From contig JBCCUL010000026.1 in NCBI GenBank assembly GCA_039197065.1, forward strand, positions 1 to 64,000: a stretch of 64,000 nt of DNA, read 5' to 3'. A model generated the notes under the pieces. It did not search any database. It was not told where the DNA came from and saw only the letters and a program-made list of their open reading frames with translations. The translations under genes and the position numbers were made by a program. The stretch comes from JANQPX01 sp039197065 (lineage in GTDB: Bacteria > Pseudomonadota > Alphaproteobacteria > Geminicoccales > Geminicoccaceae). The first letter of the stretch is position 1. Every line of letters starts with the position of its first letter. This document shows positions 35,509-43,877 of this stretch, piece after piece.

Positions 35509-36129
35509 CTAATCCTGGCGGATGCCTTCGGCACCGATTACCAGCTTGATCTCATCGCCGACGATGCCGCCGTCGACGCCGTAGCTCATGCCGAAGTCGC
35601 TGCGATTGAAGCTGCCCGTGGCGTCGAAACCGAGCGCATAATGGCCGTCGCCGAAGGGATAGTTGCCGGCCTTGTTGAAGGTGACGTCCAGAGTGATCGG
35701 ATTGGTGACGCCCAGGAGGGTCAGGTCGCCGGTGACCTTGCCTTCGGTATCGGAGATCTTCTCGGCCTTGGTGGCGACGAAGGTCATCTCGGGGAATTCG
35801 CTGGTGTTCAGGAAATCGGCGTTGCGCAGATGCTCGTCCCGCTTGTCGTGATTGGTGAAGACGCTGTCGGTCTTGACGGTGATCGCAGCGCTCTTCAGCT
35901 CCTTCGCTTCCTCGTCATAGGAGAAGGTGCCCTCGCTTTCGAGGAACATGCCTGCAGTGTCGGCATAGCCGATGTGGCTGACGAAGAAGGTGATCGAGGT
36001 GTGCGTCGGATCGAGCACGAAGTCCGCCGCCTCTGCCTTTGCGCTGGTCGGGGAGATCGCGATCGCGCCAGCTAGCATGAGGGCGCCGGCGCCAAGGCCG
36101 AGGGCCTGGGATGTCAAGGATTTCAACAT
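35509..36129 (-). CDS. YceI family periplasmic lipid-binding protein
   Basis: 206 residues: a cleavable signal peptide (about 1-33, ending S-A-K-A), then the YceI lipocalin-like barrel: F-V-L-D-P-T-H-T-S-I-T-F-F-V-S-H near 38-52, D-x-R-D-E-H-L-R-N-A-D-F-L-N near 95, and G-D-L-T-L-L-G-V-T-N-P-I-T-L near 135. Family members bind isoprenoid/polyprenyl chains in the periplasm. Start at 36129 (M-L-K-S-L-T) with GGAG upstream. A second YceI domain occurs in this window fused to cytochrome b561, and a 3' remnant of another lies just downstream. Confidence 0.92.
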   Translation of the reverse strand: MLKSLTSQALGLGAGALMLAGAIAISPTSAKAEAADFVLDPTHTSITFFVSHIGYADTAGMFLESEGTFSYDEEAKELKSAAITVKTDSVFTNHDKRDEHLRNADFLNTSEFPEMTFVATKAEKISDTEGKVTGDLTLLGVTNPITLDVTFNKAGNYPFGDGHYALGFDATGSFNRSDFGMSYGVDGGIVGDEIKLVIGAEGIRQD

Positions 36130-36305
36130 GGAATACTCCGGTGTTTGACAGACGGTGTGCGCGAGATGTGGTTTCACCCGCATTCAGGTACAAGGATCGC
36201 AAAGCTTCATCAACGGATCGTGACAAGTTCTTGGATCAACGCTGGTCTTCGATGGATGCGCATCCTAGTTTCATGGCGATGGTATCGGCTTGAGAAAACG
36301 GGAGG

Positions 36306-36953
36306 ATGTCGATGGATCCGAAACTGGCGGCGATGCGCGAGGACTACCGTGCGGGCGGCCTTGCCAAGGCCGATGCCGCCGACGATCCGATCATGCAGTT
36401 TCAAAGCTGGTTCGATGCGGCGGTCGAAGGCGGTGTTTACGAACCCAATGCGATGACGCTAGCCACGGTGGATCCTGACGGCCAGCCCACGGCCCGGATC
36501 GTCCTGATGAAAGGCCTGGATGATCGCGGTCTCGCCTTCTACACCAACAAGGACAGCCGAAAGGGCCAGCATCTCGCCGCCAACGCCAAGGCGGCGCTGA
36601 CCTTCTGGTGGGGACCGCTTGAACGTCAGGTGCGTTTTGAGGGAACGATCTCGGACGTGGCGGCCGACGAGGCCGATGCCTATTACGCGAGCCGTCCCCT
36701 TGGCAGCCGGATCGGCGCTTGGGCATCGCCGCAAAGCCAGGTGGTCGCGAGCCGAAGCGTGCTGGACGAGGCCGAGCGCAAGCTCACCGAGACCTACGCC
36801 GATGGCGAGGTGCCGAGGCCACCCCATTGGGGCGGTTATCGTCTTGCACCGCATCGCGTCGAATTCTGGCAGGGACGCAGCTCCCGCCTCCACGACCGCT
36901 TATGTTACCGCCTCGCCGGTGGCGAGTGGGTGATCGAGCGGCTGGCGCCTTAG
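36306..36953 (+). CDS. pdxH: pyridoxine/pyridoxamine 5'-phosphate oxidase
   Basis: 215-residue FMN enzyme oxidising PNP/PMP to pyridoxal 5'-phosphate. Seen are A-R-I-V-L-M-K-G near residue 64 (FMN site), F-Y-T-N-x-x-S-R-K-G, the R-Q-V-R-F-E-G strand, and the ending P-P-H-W-G-G-Y-R-L-x-P-x-x-x-E-F-W-Q-G-R-x-x-R-L-H-D-R. Full length. GGAGG precedes the ATG at 36306. It diverges from yceI. Confidence 0.95.
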   Translation: MSMDPKLAAMREDYRAGGLAKADAADDPIMQFQSWFDAAVEGGVYEPNAMTLATVDPDGQPTARIVLMKGLDDRGLAFYTNKDSRKGQHLAANAKAALTFWWGPLERQVRFEGTISDVAADEADAYYASRPLGSRIGAWASPQSQVVASRSVLDEAERKLTETYADGEVPRPPHWGGYRLAPHRVEFWQGRSSRLHDRLCYRLAGGEWVIERLAP

Positions 36954-36982
36954 CGCGGCGCGAGGGTGGCACTCCTTTCGCT

Positions 36983-38575
36983 TTAATCTTCCAGTAGCGT
37001 CTTGACCTGCTCAAGCGTATCGGCATCGGCGGGCTTTTTGTCGCTGCGCCAGCGCGCGATGCGCGGGAAGCGAAGGGCGACGCCGGATTTGTGGCGGGTG
37101 GAGGCATTGATGCCTTCGAAGGCGAGTTCGAAAACGTGGTGCGCCGTGACCGAGCGGACCGGGCCGTAACGCTCGATGGTGTTGCGCCGGATCCAGCGGT
37201 CGAGTTTTTGGATTTCTTCGTCCGAAAGGCCGGAATAGGCCTTGGCGATCGGCACCAGATCCTCGCCTTTCCAGACGGCGAAGGTGTAGTCGGTGAACAG
37301 ATTGGCGCGCCGGCCTGAGCCGGCCTGCGCGTAGATCATCACGGCATCGATGGTGAGCGGATCGATCTTCCATTTCCACCAGTCGCCGCGCTTGCGCCCG
37401 GTGCCGTAGGCGGATGTCTTGCGCTTGAGCATCAGGCCTTCGACCCGCCGTGAGCGCGATTCGTCACGGATCGACATGAGGTCCTGCCAATCCTCGGCGT
37501 CGATCAATGTCGAGGCCATCAGGGGCGAGCCGACGGCCTGCACGATTGCTTCCAGACCTTCGCGCCGCTCAGCCTGCGGGCGAGAGCGGATGTCTTCGCC
37601 CTTCTCCTCCAGGAGGTCATAGGCGAGAAAGCCGACCGGCGCTTCCTTCAGGATCTTCGGGCCCGGCTTCTCTCGGCCGATGCGTTTTTGCAGGACGGCG
37701 AACGGCATGACGCCGTCCTCGTCCCAGGCAAGGATCTCGCCATCGAGCACGACGCCGTCCGGCAGCTTCTCCGCCATCACTGAGAGTTCCGGATAGCGGT
37801 CGGTCACCAGTTCCTCACCGCGCGTCCAAAGATAGGTTTCGCCGGCACGCCGGATGAGCTGGCCGCGAATGCCATCCCATTTCCATTCCGCGAGCCATTC
37901 ATCGACGCTGCCGAGCGCCTCGGCATCCTGCTCCAGCGGCGAGGCCAGAAAGAAGGGATAGGGCCTGGAGCGGTCGTCGTCCGCCGTATCGGGATCCAGC
38001 AGTTGACGATACCAAGCAGCACTTGGCTGCCATTGGCCCATCAGGCGATGGCTGATCACGGGCCGCGGCAGATCGGCGACCTCGGCAAGCGCTCTGACCA
38101 CCAGGAGCTTGGAGACGCCGACCCGAAAGCCGCCGGTCAGGAGCTTGTTCAAAAGAAAGATTTCTTGGCGCGGCAGGTGGTTCCACCACTCGGTCACTTG
38201 GGCTTCCTGGCTGTCTGCGGGCTGGCCACGAAGCGGCAGGATGCGCGCCTCCATCCATTGGCTAAGCGAGCAGACCTCGCCTGCAGGCTCGACGAGACCG
38301 CGGTCCAACAGCAAGGAAACCGTTTCCGCGCTGTCCCCGACCGCGGCATGGGCATCGGTCACCAGCCATTCCGGGAGGTTTGAGGCCTTGAGCGCCCAAT
38401 CCCTTATCACCCTGCCTGAGATCAGCCGCTTAAGCCGCTGGCCCGTCAGGAAAAATACGGCCCAGGCCGCATCTTCCGGCGGCACGTCGCGGAGATAGTC
38501 GACCATCGCCTGAACCTTGGCGTTGGTCTTGGTGGTGCGGTCGAGATCCGCGTAGAGCTGACTAAAACGCTGCAT
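36983..38575 (-). CDS. ATP-dependent DNA ligase (exonuclease-associated type)
   Basis: 530 residues. Nucleotidyltransferase motif I is E-W-K-W-D-G-I-R-G (lysine adenylated) near 220; motifs L-D-G-E-I-L-A-W, L-A-Y-D-L-L and the C-terminal W-K-W-K (motif V) plus OB-fold R-x-R follow. The N-terminal 180 residues are a ligase DNA-binding domain. This is the bacterial ligase type encoded with a metallo-beta-lactamase-fold exonuclease, and that partner gene lies immediately upstream (24 bp). ATG at 38575 preferred over a TTG two codons earlier. The Lhr-type helicase and phosphoesterase often seen with these are absent here. Confidence 0.92.
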   Translation of the reverse strand: MQRFSQLYADLDRTTKTNAKVQAMVDYLRDVPPEDAAWAVFFLTGQRLKRLISGRVIRDWALKASNLPEWLVTDAHAAVGDSAETVSLLLDRGLVEPAGEVCSLSQWMEARILPLRGQPADSQEAQVTEWWNHLPRQEIFLLNKLLTGGFRVGVSKLLVVRALAEVADLPRPVISHRLMGQWQPSAAWYRQLLDPDTADDDRSRPYPFFLASPLEQDAEALGSVDEWLAEWKWDGIRGQLIRRAGETYLWTRGEELVTDRYPELSVMAEKLPDGVVLDGEILAWDEDGVMPFAVLQKRIGREKPGPKILKEAPVGFLAYDLLEEKGEDIRSRPQAERREGLEAIVQAVGSPLMASTLIDAEDWQDLMSIRDESRSRRVEGLMLKRKTSAYGTGRKRGDWWKWKIDPLTIDAVMIYAQAGSGRRANLFTDYTFAVWKGEDLVPIAKAYSGLSDEEIQKLDRWIRRNTIERYGPVRSVTAHHVFELAFEGINASTRHKSGVALRFPRIARWRSDKKPADADTLEQVKTLLED

Positions 38576-38599
38576 GGCCAAGGTGTTGGGATCGTTTGC

Positions 38600-39685
38600 T
38601 CATGTGTCGTCTCCCTCGCCTTCGAACAGGGTTTCAAGCGGCTCGGCGTCGATCTGCATCTCCTCTCTCAGATAACGGGCAAGCGTGTCGCTGTAACCGT
38701 GCGTGGCAAAGACCTTTTTCGCCCCGGTCGCCTGGATCGCCTGCAATAGGCCAGGCCAGTCTGCGTGGTCGGAGAGAACGAAGCCTTCATCGAATCCGCG
38801 ACGGCGGCGATGGCCGCGGACGCGCATCCAGCCTGATGCGAACGCCGTGCCAGGATCGCCCATGCGCTGCATCCAGGGCGAGCCGAAGGCAGACGGCGGC
38901 GCGATCACAAGTTCGCCCGCGAAGCTTTTCTCCTTGGGTTGATCGAGGACCGGCGTGGTCTCTGGAAGCGCAATGCCGGCCTCGCGATAGGCGGGCATCA
39001 GGGCGTCGATGGCGCCGTGCAGATAGATCAAGCGACCTGCAGCTTGCGGATGCCGCCCAATCTCGGCGAGCAGGCGCTGCGCCTTGCCGAGCGCGTAGCA
39101 AAAAACAACGGACGTACGCCCCGCAGCAGCGTTTGCCGCCCACCAGGACATGAGCTGGTCGATGACCTGCTCGATGGGATCCCAGCGATAGATCGGTAAC
39201 GCGAAAGTCGCCTCCGTGATAAAGACGTCACAGGGCACCGCCTCGAACGTCTCGCAGCTTGGATCCTCGTCGCATTTATAGTCGCCGGAGACGACCCAGA
39301 CCTCGCCGTCCACCTCGATCCTGACCTGGGCCGACCCAAGCACATGGCCGGCAGGATGAAACGAGGCGGCAACGCCGCCGAGCTGGACTTTTTGGCCGTA
39401 GGCGTGGGGGTGGATGGTGGTGTTCTCCCCTAGCCTTTTCTTCAGGAGGCCGACGCCGCTTGCTGCCGTGTGGTACTGCTTCGAGCCGGGACGGGCGTGG
39501 TCGGCATGGGCGTGGGTGATGAGCGCGCGCTCGACAGGTTTCCAGGGGTCGACATAGAAGTCGCCGGCCGGGCAGTAGAGGCCCTTGGGCGTCAGGGTGA
39601 CGACCGCAGAAGGCATTCCGGTCGCAGCCGATGTTCCGGTCGCAGCCGGCGTTCCGGTCGCAGCCGGCGTTCCGGCTTCGGTCAT
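38600..39685 (-). CDS. ligase-associated DNA exonuclease (metallo-beta-lactamase fold)
   Basis: 361 residues. After an unusual N-terminal stretch of repeated T/M-P-A-A-T-G units (residues 1-26) the family opening L-T-P-K-G-L-Y-C-P appears, then the zinc motif H-A-H-A-D-H-A-R near 55, S-G-D-Y-K near 135, and E-A-T-F and S-D-H-A-D-W later; the beta-CASP-like region follows. Predicted exonuclease acting with the adjacent ligase in DNA repair. The ATG at 39685 overlaps the end of a tandem-repeat peptide frame; a start at 39619, skipping the repeats, would also give a normal protein. Confidence 0.9.
   Translation of the reverse strand: MTEAGTPAATGTPAATGTSAATGMPSAVVTLTPKGLYCPAGDFYVDPWKPVERALITHAHADHARPGSKQYHTAASGVGLLKKRLGENTTIHPHAYGQKVQLGGVAASFHPAGHVLGSAQVRIEVDGEVWVVSGDYKCDEDPSCETFEAVPCDVFITEATFALPIYRWDPIEQVIDQLMSWWAANAAAGRTSVVFCYALGKAQRLLAEIGRHPQAAGRLIYLHGAIDALMPAYREAGIALPETTPVLDQPKEKSFAGELVIAPPSAFGSPWMQRMGDPGTAFASGWMRVRGHRRRRGFDEGFVLSDHADWPGLLQAIQATGAKKVFATHGYSDTLARYLREEMQIDAEPLETLFEGEGDDT
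39615..39680 (-). repeat. 18-bp tandem repeat at exonuclease 5' end
   Basis: Three in-frame copies of GTTCCGGTCGCAGCCGGC (plus-strand view, 39615-39632, 39633-39650, 39651-39668) and a partial fourth, encoding repeated P-A-A-T-G. Unit length is a multiple of three, so copy change would alter length but not frame. Confidence 0.85.
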
Positions 39686-39694
39686 GGCCGTGCC

Positions 39695-39764
39695 ATGCCG
39701 GTCATGCCGGTCATGCCGGTCATGCCGGTCATGCCGGTCATGCCGGTCATGCCGGTCATGCCGG
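39695..39764 (-). repeat. 9-bp tandem repeat (8 units) joining two genes
   Basis: Eight units of ATGCCGGTC (plus-strand view). The last unit on the right carries the methyltransferase stop codon. On the minus strand each unit reads ATG-ACC-GGC, so the array is an open frame of M-T-G repeats ending M-A-R-P-stop, whose TGA overlaps the exonuclease ATG (ATGA). Confidence 0.9.
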
Positions 39765-40535
39765 CAGCGCCAGAAGGTCGAGATGGCCGATGGTCAAGGA
39801 GAGTTCACTGGTTTTGGCCTGGCCGAGGCGCTGGGCGCGCCAGGTTTCGAGCGATAGGTACGGGTCGATTTCGCCGGCAGCACCCGCAATGCCGTCGATC
39901 ATCGCGTCCAGAATCCTCCGATCTTCGGCCCCGAAGATCCAATCGCTTGGCGCAAGGCGGACCTGATGGCCGTGGCGCTGCAGATAAGTGGCGATATGTT
40001 CGGCGGCATTGGGTCCGAGCGCAGGACCAAACCCCTTGTCCGATCGCTGATGGCGGCAAAAGGCGTCCGTCACCGAGGCATCGGCAGGGTTTTCGGGGCC
40101 CCAGATGATCCGGCCATCGAAGGAGACGGTCATCAACATGACGGCTTCACGGCAGTGCTCGGCCAGGCGCTCCAACCAGGCCGCCGAGGCGAGATCGAGA
40201 AGCGCTGCGGCCGTCACGCCGACGCCTGGTTCGATCGGCACGTCGTCCAGACTTGCTGCGAGATCCAGACATCGGGTCTCGACCTCGATGCCTGCCGGCT
40301 TGGTCGCTTCAAGCTGTTCGAGCAGGATGGGATCGTAATCGATGCAAAGCCAGCGTTGGGTCTTTGGCAGATGAGGCGCGAGGTAACGGAGGTTCGAGCC
40401 GGTGCCGCAGCCGAGATCGATCAGGCGCGGCTCCGGTCCGAGCGCTTTGACGAAGGCCTTGGTGAGGCCGACATCGCGGACGGCGTGATCATAGGCTTCG
40501 CGAAGGGCCAGCCATGTGGGATCGAAGCCGCTCAT
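39756..40535 (-). CDS. class I SAM-dependent methyltransferase of the pteridine-like cluster
   Basis: 259 residues. Motif I is L-I-D-L-G-C-G-T-G-S-N-L-R near residues 38-50, acidic motif II in L-C-I-D-Y-D near 68; the motif IV region is V-G-V-T-A-A-A-L-L-D-L-A-S. Its start overlaps the glycosyltransferase stop by 4 bp, so the two are translationally coupled and it is the last gene of the minus-strand operon. It presumably methylates the operon's product; acceptor unknown. The stop codon lies within a 9-bp microsatellite. Confidence 0.85.
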   Translation of the reverse strand: MSGFDPTWLALREAYDHAVRDVGLTKAFVKALGPEPRLIDLGCGTGSNLRYLAPHLPKTQRWLCIDYDPILLEQLEATKPAGIEVETRCLDLAASLDDVPIEPGVGVTAAALLDLASAAWLERLAEHCREAVMLMTVSFDGRIIWGPENPADASVTDAFCRHQRSDKGFGPALGPNAAEHIATYLQRHGHQVRLAPSDWIFGAEDRRILDAMIDGIAGAAGEIDPYLSLETWRAQRLGQAKTSELSLTIGHLDLLALPA

Positions 40536-41581
40536 CTGCCCATGACCTCATCGAGAACCGCCGCGAAATGGCGGGTGGAGTCTTCCCAGCTCGGCAGAGT
40601 TTCGCGCGCGGCCGAAGCGCCATCGGCGAGCTGCTGATAAATTTCACCGTCCGTCAGGACCTGACGCAAGACGTCGGCGAGCGCCGTCGGATCGCCGGGC
40701 GCAACCAACCGGCCGGCGGCTGCCGGAACGGTCTCGGGGATGGCGCCTGCTGTGGTCGACACGATCGGCAGGCCGTGGGCAAGCGCTTCGGTCAGCACCA
40801 TGCCGTAGCCTTCGTGATGGGAGGCGAGCACGAAGAGATCCGCGCGGTCGTAATAGCCGGCGAGTCCGGCCTCTTCCTGCTCGCCAGCCAAGGTCACGCG
40901 TTCGGCGAGGCTGAGATCGGCGATCGTCCGGCTAATCTCCGCCTCATGCTCCGGATCCCAGTGGGCGCCGCCCACCAGGTTTAGATGCCAGTCGAGATCG
41001 ATGAGCCTGGCAAGGGCTTCGAGCAGGGTCAGATGGCCCTTGCGCCGGGTCAGCGAGCCGACGGTGAGTAACTGCCGCGGTCCATGATCGCCCGATCCAC
41101 GCGCCGGCTGCGCCCGCTCGACGCCCGGCAAAACCACCGAGGTCCTCGCAGGACCGATGTCGAAGCTGGCCAGATCGCGTTTGGTGCCGGGGCTGGTGAC
41201 GATCAGCCGCGCGGCCCGGTGCATCAGCCGGCCTTCGATGGCGGCGAAGCGTTCGCGCTCCGCCGGCGTGAGACCGGTTTCCATGCAAAGAGGATGATGG
41301 ATGAGGCCGACCCAGCGCTCCGGCAGCCGCTCGATCTGGCCCTCGAAGGCGAGCAGGGCCAGGCCGTCGATGACGGTGAGGTCCTGGCCCAGCCAGTCGA
41401 CGGCTTTGCCGGCAGCGGCCCGTGCCGGATCGTCGGGATCGGGAAACCGGCCAGCCAGCTCATGCAGCTCGACCTGCCAGCCCAGGGCTCGAAGGCCTTC
41501 GACGATGCGGCGATCGTAGATGTAGCCGCCGGTGCGCTGCTCGATCGAGCCCGGGACGATCCAGTGGAGCGGTGTCGACAT
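40532..41581 (-). CDS. family 4-type glycosyltransferase
   Basis: 349-residue GT-B fold glycosyltransferase. The N-terminal acceptor domain begins W-I-V-P-G-S-I-E-Q-R-T-G-G-Y; the donor-binding motif S-H-H-E-G-Y-G-M-V-L-T-E-A-L-A-H-G-L-P-I is near residues 253-272, with the E-x7-E arrangement of retaining GT4 enzymes. No membrane span. The start overlaps the PTPS-like stop by 1 bp. Likely transfers a sugar to the product of the cluster; donor and acceptor not known. Confidence 0.88.
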   Translation of the reverse strand: MSTPLHWIVPGSIEQRTGGYIYDRRIVEGLRALGWQVELHELAGRFPDPDDPARAAAGKAVDWLGQDLTVIDGLALLAFEGQIERLPERWVGLIHHPLCMETGLTPAERERFAAIEGRLMHRAARLIVTSPGTKRDLASFDIGPARTSVVLPGVERAQPARGSGDHGPRQLLTVGSLTRRKGHLTLLEALARLIDLDWHLNLVGGAHWDPEHEAEISRTIADLSLAERVTLAGEQEEAGLAGYYDRADLFVLASHHEGYGMVLTEALAHGLPIVSTTAGAIPETVPAAAGRLVAPGDPTALADVLRQVLTDGEIYQQLADGASAARETLPSWEDSTRHFAAVLDEVMGR

Positions 41582-41988
41582 CAGCTCTGCAATGACATCT
41601 CGTAGCTGGCCCAGGCGACGTGGCTTTCGCCGAGCGTGGTTTTGATCCCGGTCATCGCGGCTTTGGCTTCAGCGCCGAGCGCGCCGTCATGGATGCGTTT
41701 CGCGACCTCGCCGGTGATGTGCTGGGCGAGGACCTCGGTGGTGGTGTTCATACCTTCGAACTGCGGCAGCTCATCCAGATTCTGGTAGTTCAGCGGCTTC
41801 AGCACGGAGGCGAGGAGTTCGCTCAAAAGGCCGATATCGCAGACGATGCCGTTCTCATCCAGGGTCGGCCGGCTGAGCTCGAGATCGACGACGAAGGTGG
41901 CGCCGTGCAGCTTCTGCGCCGGCCCGAAGACTTCGCCCCGAAAGCTGTGGGCGATCATAATGTGTTCTCTCACGACAAGGCGAAACAT
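41581..41988 (-). CDS. 6-pyruvoyl-tetrahydropterin synthase-like protein with altered active site
   Basis: 135-residue PTPS/QueD-fold protein. Aligned by eye with E. coli QueD, two zinc histidines remain (A-H-S-F, K-L-H-G), but the third is Ala (H-G-H to H-G-A), the catalytic Cys is replaced (C-G-R-L-H to A-Q-K-L-H), and the Asp-His of the catalytic triad (L-D-H-H) reads L-N-Y-Q. The C-terminal pterin-anchoring Glu (S-Y-E-M) and T-T-T-E-V-L-A-Q region are kept. So it probably still binds a pteridine-like ring but does not do the standard reaction. Fourth... it is third in the operon, 30 bp after the dehydrogenase. Confidence 0.8.
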   Translation of the reverse strand: MFRLVVREHIMIAHSFRGEVFGPAQKLHGATFVVDLELSRPTLDENGIVCDIGLLSELLASVLKPLNYQNLDELPQFEGMNTTTEVLAQHITGEVAKRIHDGALGAEAKAAMTGIKTTLGESHVAWASYEMSLQS

Positions 41989-42018
41989 GCTGTTTTTCCC
42001 GTAGGTTATGGAGGTTTT

Positions 42019-43014
42019 TTAACGATAGGTGATGAGCTGGCACATAACGTCGTCGTCCCCCTGGGTCAACTCGGCCATGATGGCTGGTAGCTGGGAGAAA
42101 TGGCGAGGCGGGGCGAGCAGCGCGTCGAAACGCTGATCCGCGAGCAGATGGATGGCGAGCGACATGCGGTCCCGATGGGACTTTCGGCCGCGCATCGACG
42201 GCGAGATCGCGCCGACCTGGCTCGAGATCAGCTGCAGTCGCCGGCTGTGGAAGTTCTCCCCGAGCGGCAGGCTGACCTCGCGGTCGCCATACCAGCTGAG
42301 ATCGACGATCCTGGCCTCGAATCCTGCAAGGCGAAAAGCGGTCCGCAGGCCGTCCGGATGGCCGCTGGCATGGATCACCATGTCGTATTCACCGGCCACC
42401 TTGTCCGGCGTCGAGAACGGCAGATCGAGGGCACGGGCCAGAGCACCCTTCTTGGGATTGACGTCAATCAGCTCGACTTGGACACCGGGATGATCGGCGG
42501 CGAGACATGCAGCGAGGGCGCCGACCACACCGCAGCCGATCACGGCGATCCGATCGCCGATACGTGGCGGCGCATCCCAAAGGGCGTTCACCGCGGTTTC
42601 CATATTGGCCGCGAGCACCGCGCGGCCGCTGGCCACGGCCTTGGGGATCGGCACGACGGCGTCGGCCGGCACGACATATCGATCCTGGTGGGGATGCAGG
42701 CAAAAGACGCGCTGCTGCAGCAAGGCCTCCGGCCCCCGGACCACGCGGCCGACTGAGGCATAGCCGTATTTCAGCGGGAAACCGAAACCGCCTTCCTGAA
42801 AGGGCGCGCGCATTTTTTCGTGCTGGCTTTCGGGGACAAGGCCTTGAAAAACAAGCGTCTCCGTACCGCGGCTGATACCGCTCGCCAGGGTCTCCACCAG
42901 AACGTCTTCAGGCCCGGGCGCCTCGATCTGTTCGGCGCGAAGCGCGCCCTGGCGGGGCCCGAAGATCCAAAAGGCGCTCGCCTCCAAGGGTATCGTTCCA
43001 TCCTCGGACGCCAT
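42019..43014 (-). CDS. zinc-type alcohol dehydrogenase-like oxidoreductase (MDR family)
   Basis: 331-residue medium-chain dehydrogenase/reductase. It has S-G-I-S-R-G-T-E near residue 45 in place of the catalytic-zinc cysteine segment, as in BchC-like members; Y-G-Y-A-S-V-G-R-V; and the nucleotide-binding V-I-G-C-G-V-V-G-A-L-A near 157. No structural-zinc four-cysteine loop is visible, so the name is by family only. The start at 43014 overlaps the RibD-type stop by one base (TGATG). Presumably oxidises or reduces an alcohol group on the pathway intermediate. Confidence 0.82.
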   Translation of the reverse strand: MASEDGTIPLEASAFWIFGPRQGALRAEQIEAPGPEDVLVETLASGISRGTETLVFQGLVPESQHEKMRAPFQEGGFGFPLKYGYASVGRVVRGPEALLQQRVFCLHPHQDRYVVPADAVVPIPKAVASGRAVLAANMETAVNALWDAPPRIGDRIAVIGCGVVGALAACLAADHPGVQVELIDVNPKKGALARALDLPFSTPDKVAGEYDMVIHASGHPDGLRTAFRLAGFEARIVDLSWYGDREVSLPLGENFHSRRLQLISSQVGAISPSMRGRKSHRDRMSLAIHLLADQRFDALLAPPRHFSQLPAIMAELTQGDDDVMCQLITYR

Positions 43015-43877
43015 CAATCGCGGCCGTCGAAACAACATTCGAAGAGCGTGTCGTCGCCGAGCTGAAAACGACGGACGGTCGGCCGCAAGCCGTCAGCCAC
43101 GTCAGTGATCTCCGGCAAGGTGATGCTCGGCCGTCCCGACCCCAGGATAACCGGCGCCACCGTGATCTGCAGCCGATCCAGGCAGCCAGCTTCGAGAAAT
43201 CCGGACACCGTCATACCGCCGCCCTCCACGAAAATTCTCGTCAGGCCCCTTGCGCGCAGGGCCGCCAGGATCGCAAGCGGCGACAGGCCGTCTCGCTCCT
43301 CCGCAATGCCGATCACCTCGGCCTGACCATGGCGATCGCCATCGCGGCAGGCATCTCGCCGGCAGAGCAAAAGTGTTTCTACCTCGCCATCCGAGAAGAC
43401 CTTGTAGCCAGCCTCCAAGCGCCGCTTGGGATCGATTACGACCCTGATCGGCGAACGGCCGGCTATGCCGCGCACGGTCAGCTGCGGATCGTCATAGCAA
43501 ACCGTGCCCGCGCCGACCACCACCGCGTCCGATAGTGCGCGCATGCGATGATTGTGCGTGACGTCTTCCGGGCCCGTTATCCAGCGGGATGCGCCGTTGA
43601 GCGCCGCTATTCTGCCATCAAGGCTCTGGCCGAGATGGGCGACGACGAATCCCGCTCGGTTGGCTGCGTTCAACGGTCGGTAGATTTCGATCAGATTGCG
43701 TGTTCTCTCGTCGCCATTCTGGAATAGTTTCGCCAGTTGAGACGTTGTTAATTCATTGCTAGTGTCTCCCGGTCGAGAGAAGGAGGAAGGTTGATTTTCC
43801 GTTTTATCGAGCAGTAGCTGCCAGGCAAGGTCCAGCCTTGCGGCGCTTTCTTCTGCTCCCTCGGAATGACTGTTCAA
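43014..43877 (-). CDS. RibD C-terminal-type (dihydrofolate reductase-fold) reductase
   Basis: 287 residues. About 75 unassigned N-terminal residues are followed by a RibD_C/DHFR-like domain: Q-S-L-D-G-R-I-A near residue 84, G-A-G-T-V-C-Y-D-D-P-Q-L-T-V-R near 122, R-V-V-I-D-P near 144, and F-V-E-G-G-G near 217. The RibD deaminase domain is absent. In riboflavin synthesis this fold reduces the ribose of a diaminopyrimidine to ribitol with NADPH, which fits the GTP cyclohydrolase II of the divergent arm. First gene of the minus-strand operon. Confidence 0.87.
   Translation of the reverse strand: MNSHSEGAEESAARLDLAWQLLLDKTENQPSSFSRPGDTSNELTTSQLAKLFQNGDERTRNLIEIYRPLNAANRAGFVVAHLGQSLDGRIAALNGASRWITGPEDVTHNHRMRALSDAVVVGAGTVCYDDPQLTVRGIAGRSPIRVVIDPKRRLEAGYKVFSDGEVETLLLCRRDACRDGDRHGQAEVIGIAEERDGLSPLAILAALRARGLTRIFVEGGGMTVSGFLEAGCLDRLQITVAPVILGSGRPSITLPEITDVADGLRPTVRRFQLGDDTLFECCFDGRD

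Noticed and set aside
39695..39764. CRISPR array
   Set aside because: Nine-bp units without spacers are a microsatellite; no cas genes nearby.
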